DNA of 15,377 bases. Source: Gammaproteobacteria bacterium (GTDB lineage Bacteria; Pseudomonadota; Gammaproteobacteria; Pseudomonadales; Pseudohongiellaceae). The stretch is from contig PWQG01000005.1 in assembly GCA_003556835.1 (NCBI GenBank), positions 1-15,377 of the forward strand, read 5' to 3'. Below the pieces are notes generated by a model that had not been told where the DNA came from, ran no database searches, and saw only the letters and a program-made list of their open reading frames with translations. Of this stretch, positions 13,428-15,377 are shown one piece after another (position 1 is the stretch's first letter; each line of letters starts with the position of its first letter). A program made the translations under genes and the position numbers.

Positions 13428-14642
13428 ATGTTGTCTGTGGCCAATACTTCAAGCAGGTCGCGCCCAATCAGGTCATTCGCCCGGCGACAGGTCGGTTTCC
13501 TGACCATGGCCGTGGCCATCGGCATTCTGATGCTCAGCACCCTGGTGGTTTTCAATGTCTCCAGTTCCATTTTGTTCGAGCAGCGTGTGGTCAATAACGA
13601 TCAGCGGGCCCGGCAGGCTTTCGAGGCGGCCGAGGCCGGGATCGATGCGGCCATTGCTTATATTCGGGAGGATCGCGACCGCGACGGTGACGGTGTGGTG
13701 GATCCGGTATTCGACAGTAATGGGGACGGCATGGGCGATAGTGATAGCCGTGGTGTTGGCACCGCTTCAGTCACGGTCACCGTGGACGACATTTCCGATG
13801 AGGGAGATATGACAACCCTCCGGATCACCTCCCGGGGACTTAGTGATGATGGAACGGCTACACGCACGCTCACCTACACACTGGTGACCATTTTTCCGCT
13901 ACCCAATTCACCCGAAAACCCACTCACCTCTCGTGGCGGGGCGATCGTATCCGGGGCGGCCTCGGTGTATAACTATGAGGGATTCAGTACTATCTGGAGC
14001 GGTAACGACGTCGACCTGGGGTCCAATAATGTCACCGCCACCTACGTGCCCGATACAAGTCATCCGGGGTATCCGGCCTGTATGGATTTTTCCATGAACT
14101 GTGAAGTCGTGGGTTCTTCCAACCGGCTGGTGTTGGGTGTGGATGTGATCGAGAATGATTCCAGCCTGGCGGGTCTGAGTCCGGCAGAGTTGTTCCGGAA
14201 CTATTTCGGAATGACGCCGGAAGCCTACCGTGCTTCAGTGGCAACGGTTGACACCACGGCAGCGGGTATTGCCGAGGATGTGCAGCTGGCGACCCACGAT
14301 GTGGTCTGGATTGAAGGTGATGCGGCCATACAAAGTGTGACTGTTGGCTGTGAACAGCACATTACCGGAAACAACAGCTGCCCTGCAAACCAGATCAAAC
14401 CATCCATTGTCATCATCAATGGTGACGTGACTTTTTCAGGCTCACCTACTTTTCATGGACTGGTTTTTGTCATGGGTGATGTCAGTCTGAGCGGGAATAC
14501 CCGTATATACGGGGCCATGGCTGCCGCTGGTGCAATGGGTGGTACCGGCAGCCTGGATATTCACTACTCGTCCGAGATTCTGGACGGCACCAGGTTTGCT
14601 GGTGCCTCTACCGGGTCCGCGGGTAGCTGGCGTGATTTTTGA
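13428..14642 (+). CDS. pilX: Large PilX-like minor pilin with tandem Asp-rich loops
   Basis: 404 residues, about twice the length of Pseudomonas PilX. A 23-residue basic leader ends at QVG|FLTMAVAIGILMLSTLVVFNV. Mature position 5 is Ala or Met-like rather than Glu, as in PilX/GspK-type tip subunits. QAFEAAEAGIDAAIAY (63-78) is the PilX_N signature. Residues 84-107 form two 12-residue loops in tandem: DRDGDGVVDPVF and DSNGDGMGDSDS, with the DxDxDGxxD spacing of dockerin and thrombospondin-3 calcium sites. The C-terminal 100 residues (IKPSIVIINGDVTFSGSPTFHGLVFVMGDVSLSGNTRIYGAMAAAG) look like short beta-helix rungs, recalling bactofilin. GGAG precedes the ATG. It probably sits at the pilus tip and may carry an adhesive or structural domain; that is inference. 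Confidence 0.8.
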   Translation: MLSVANTSSRSRPIRSFARRQVGFLTMAVAIGILMLSTLVVFNVSSSILFEQRVVNNDQRARQAFEAAEAGIDAAIAYIREDRDRDGDGVVDPVFDSNGDGMGDSDSRGVGTASVTVTVDDISDEGDMTTLRITSRGLSDDGTATRTLTYTLVTIFPLPNSPENPLTSRGGAIVSGAASVYNYEGFSTIWSGNDVDLGSNNVTATYVPDTSHPGYPACMDFSMNCEVVGSSNRLVLGVDVIENDSSLAGLSPAELFRNYFGMTPEAYRASVATVDTTAAGIAEDVQLATHDVVWIEGDAAIQSVTVGCEQHITGNNSCPANQIKPSIVIINGDVTFSGSPTFHGLVFVMGDVSLSGNTRIYGAMAAAGAMGGTGSLDIHYSSEILDGTRFAGASTGSAGSWRDF

Positions 14643-14653
14643 GGTGAAAGTTT

Positions 14654-15377
14654 ATGAGCGGGACTGAGAAGCACTATCGCAACCGAGACCGTGATCGCGG
14701 TTTTGGTATGATCGAGTTACTGATCACACTTGGCATTGTGGCAGTCGGGATTGTGGGTGTCGCCACATTCCACTCTCAGGTTACCCAACAGGGTCAGGAC
14801 AATCGCGCCCGTGCGGAGGCTTTTTCTCTCGCGCAGTCCCGGGTCGAGGAAATGCGAAATTACACAGCGACCGCAACTTCCCAGGAGGAGTTTGACGCCT
14901 TGTATGCGGATACCGACGGCTTTGCCAATACAACCCTGATCAACGGTGTGCATGCCAGTTTCACACGCAGTGAAAGTATTTCCACGTCAGGTGATCACAA
15001 GGATGTCACTGTACTGATGAACTGGCAATCTCCAGACGGTGAGAACCGCAATGTCAATCTTTCTACGGAACTGGCGTTCCGTCAGCCCCGCTCGGTGGGC
15101 GATGTTGCGCGGCGTGCCGGGGCACCATTAGTTAATCCCCCGACGGGGCGTGCCCGGCTCGGCGAAGGCGTCTTGCCGGAGGGAGCGGAGACTACGTCCA
15201 ATTTCGATGGCACGGCGCTGTATGACGATGGCGGTGATGATCTGATGCTCGCGGTTGACGAACAGATTGTGTTGACCCTGACCATGGCATGCCAGACCGA
15301 TGACGGGGAATGCAAGGACTTCGTCCGCATCAGTGGGCGGGTGTATATCGATACCGCGTCACAACGCAATCTCAGTC
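14654..15377 (+). CDS. pilV: PilV-like minor pilin, N-terminal 241 residues (3' end outside window)
   Basis: The frame is open from the ATG at 14654 to the window edge. AGGTGA lies seven bases upstream and overlaps the pilX stop. An 16-residue basic leader ends in DRG, followed by FGMIELLITLGIVAVGIVGVATF with Glu at mature position 5. QGQDNRARAEAFSLAQSRVEEMRNY (about 47-71) resembles the PilV helix region. The globular part is polar and acidic (for example ALYDDGGDDLMLAVDEQ) with at least two cysteines. In Pseudomonas pilV lies second, between fimU and pilW; here it follows pilX. The assignment to PilV rather than another minor pilin rests on the N-terminus and is moderate. Confidence 0.7.
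   Translation, partial: MSGTEKHYRNRDRDRGFGMIELLITLGIVAVGIVGVATFHSQVTQQGQDNRARAEAFSLAQSRVEEMRNYTATATSQEEFDALYADTDGFANTTLINGVHASFTRSESISTSGDHKDVTVLMNWQSPDGENRNVNLSTELAFRQPRSVGDVARRAGAPLVNPPTGRARLGEGVLPEGAETTSNFDGTALYDDGGDDLMLAVDEQIVLTLTMACQTDDGECKDFVRISGRVYIDTASQRNLS

Overview
The window looks like chromosomal DNA from a Gammaproteobacterium, probably a free-living relative of Pseudomonas or the Oceanospirillales. The grounds are the conserved miaB-ybeZ-ybeY-corC order, a DUF1820 gene, a PhoP regulator very like the Pseudomonas one, and a type IVa minor pilin cluster. The genus cannot be fixed from sequence alone. There are no rRNA, tRNA, CRISPR or insertion-sequence features, and no gap between genes exceeds about 225 bases.

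Layout. Positions 1-3460 (minus strand) hold a translation and RNA-quality operon: miaB (tRNA methylthiolation), ybeZ (PhoH-like ATPase), ybeY (rRNA endonuclease) and the start of corC, cut by the window edge; the last three genes overlap. A divergent DUF1820 gene (3669-4004) converges on a type-1e aspartate aminotransferase (4063-5349, minus), which probably starts at TTG. From 7730 down to 5470 (minus) lie three genes: a membrane-anchored cold-shock-domain protein, a membrane fatty acid desaturase, and a TlpA-like periplasmic thioredoxin. Together they suggest an envelope and cold-adaptation group. The cold-shock gene has a predicted promoter whose transcript would begin almost exactly at a perfect 11-bp stem-loop.

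Positions 7939-10957 (plus) carry an envelope-sensing block: a glycine-zipper protein, a PepSY protein, a PhoP-like response regulator and a PhoQ-like kinase. Three 20-bp tandem repeats follow, in the convergent gap before a TauE/SafE family permease (11056-11814, minus).

From 12040 to the right edge (plus) is a minor pilin operon in the order fimT, pilW, pilX, pilV-like. This differs from the Pseudomonas order (fimU-pilV-pilW-pilX-pilY1-pilE). PilX is about twice the usual length, and PilW and PilX both carry aspartate-rich loops of EF-hand or dockerin type, which suggests calcium binding.

Most of the window is ordinary core genome. The parts most worth following up are the calcium-loop minor pilins with their large PilX, the membrane-tethered cold-shock protein with its structured leader, and the glycine-zipper/PepSY/PhoPQ arrangement, where a SlyB-like feedback role is possible but unproven.
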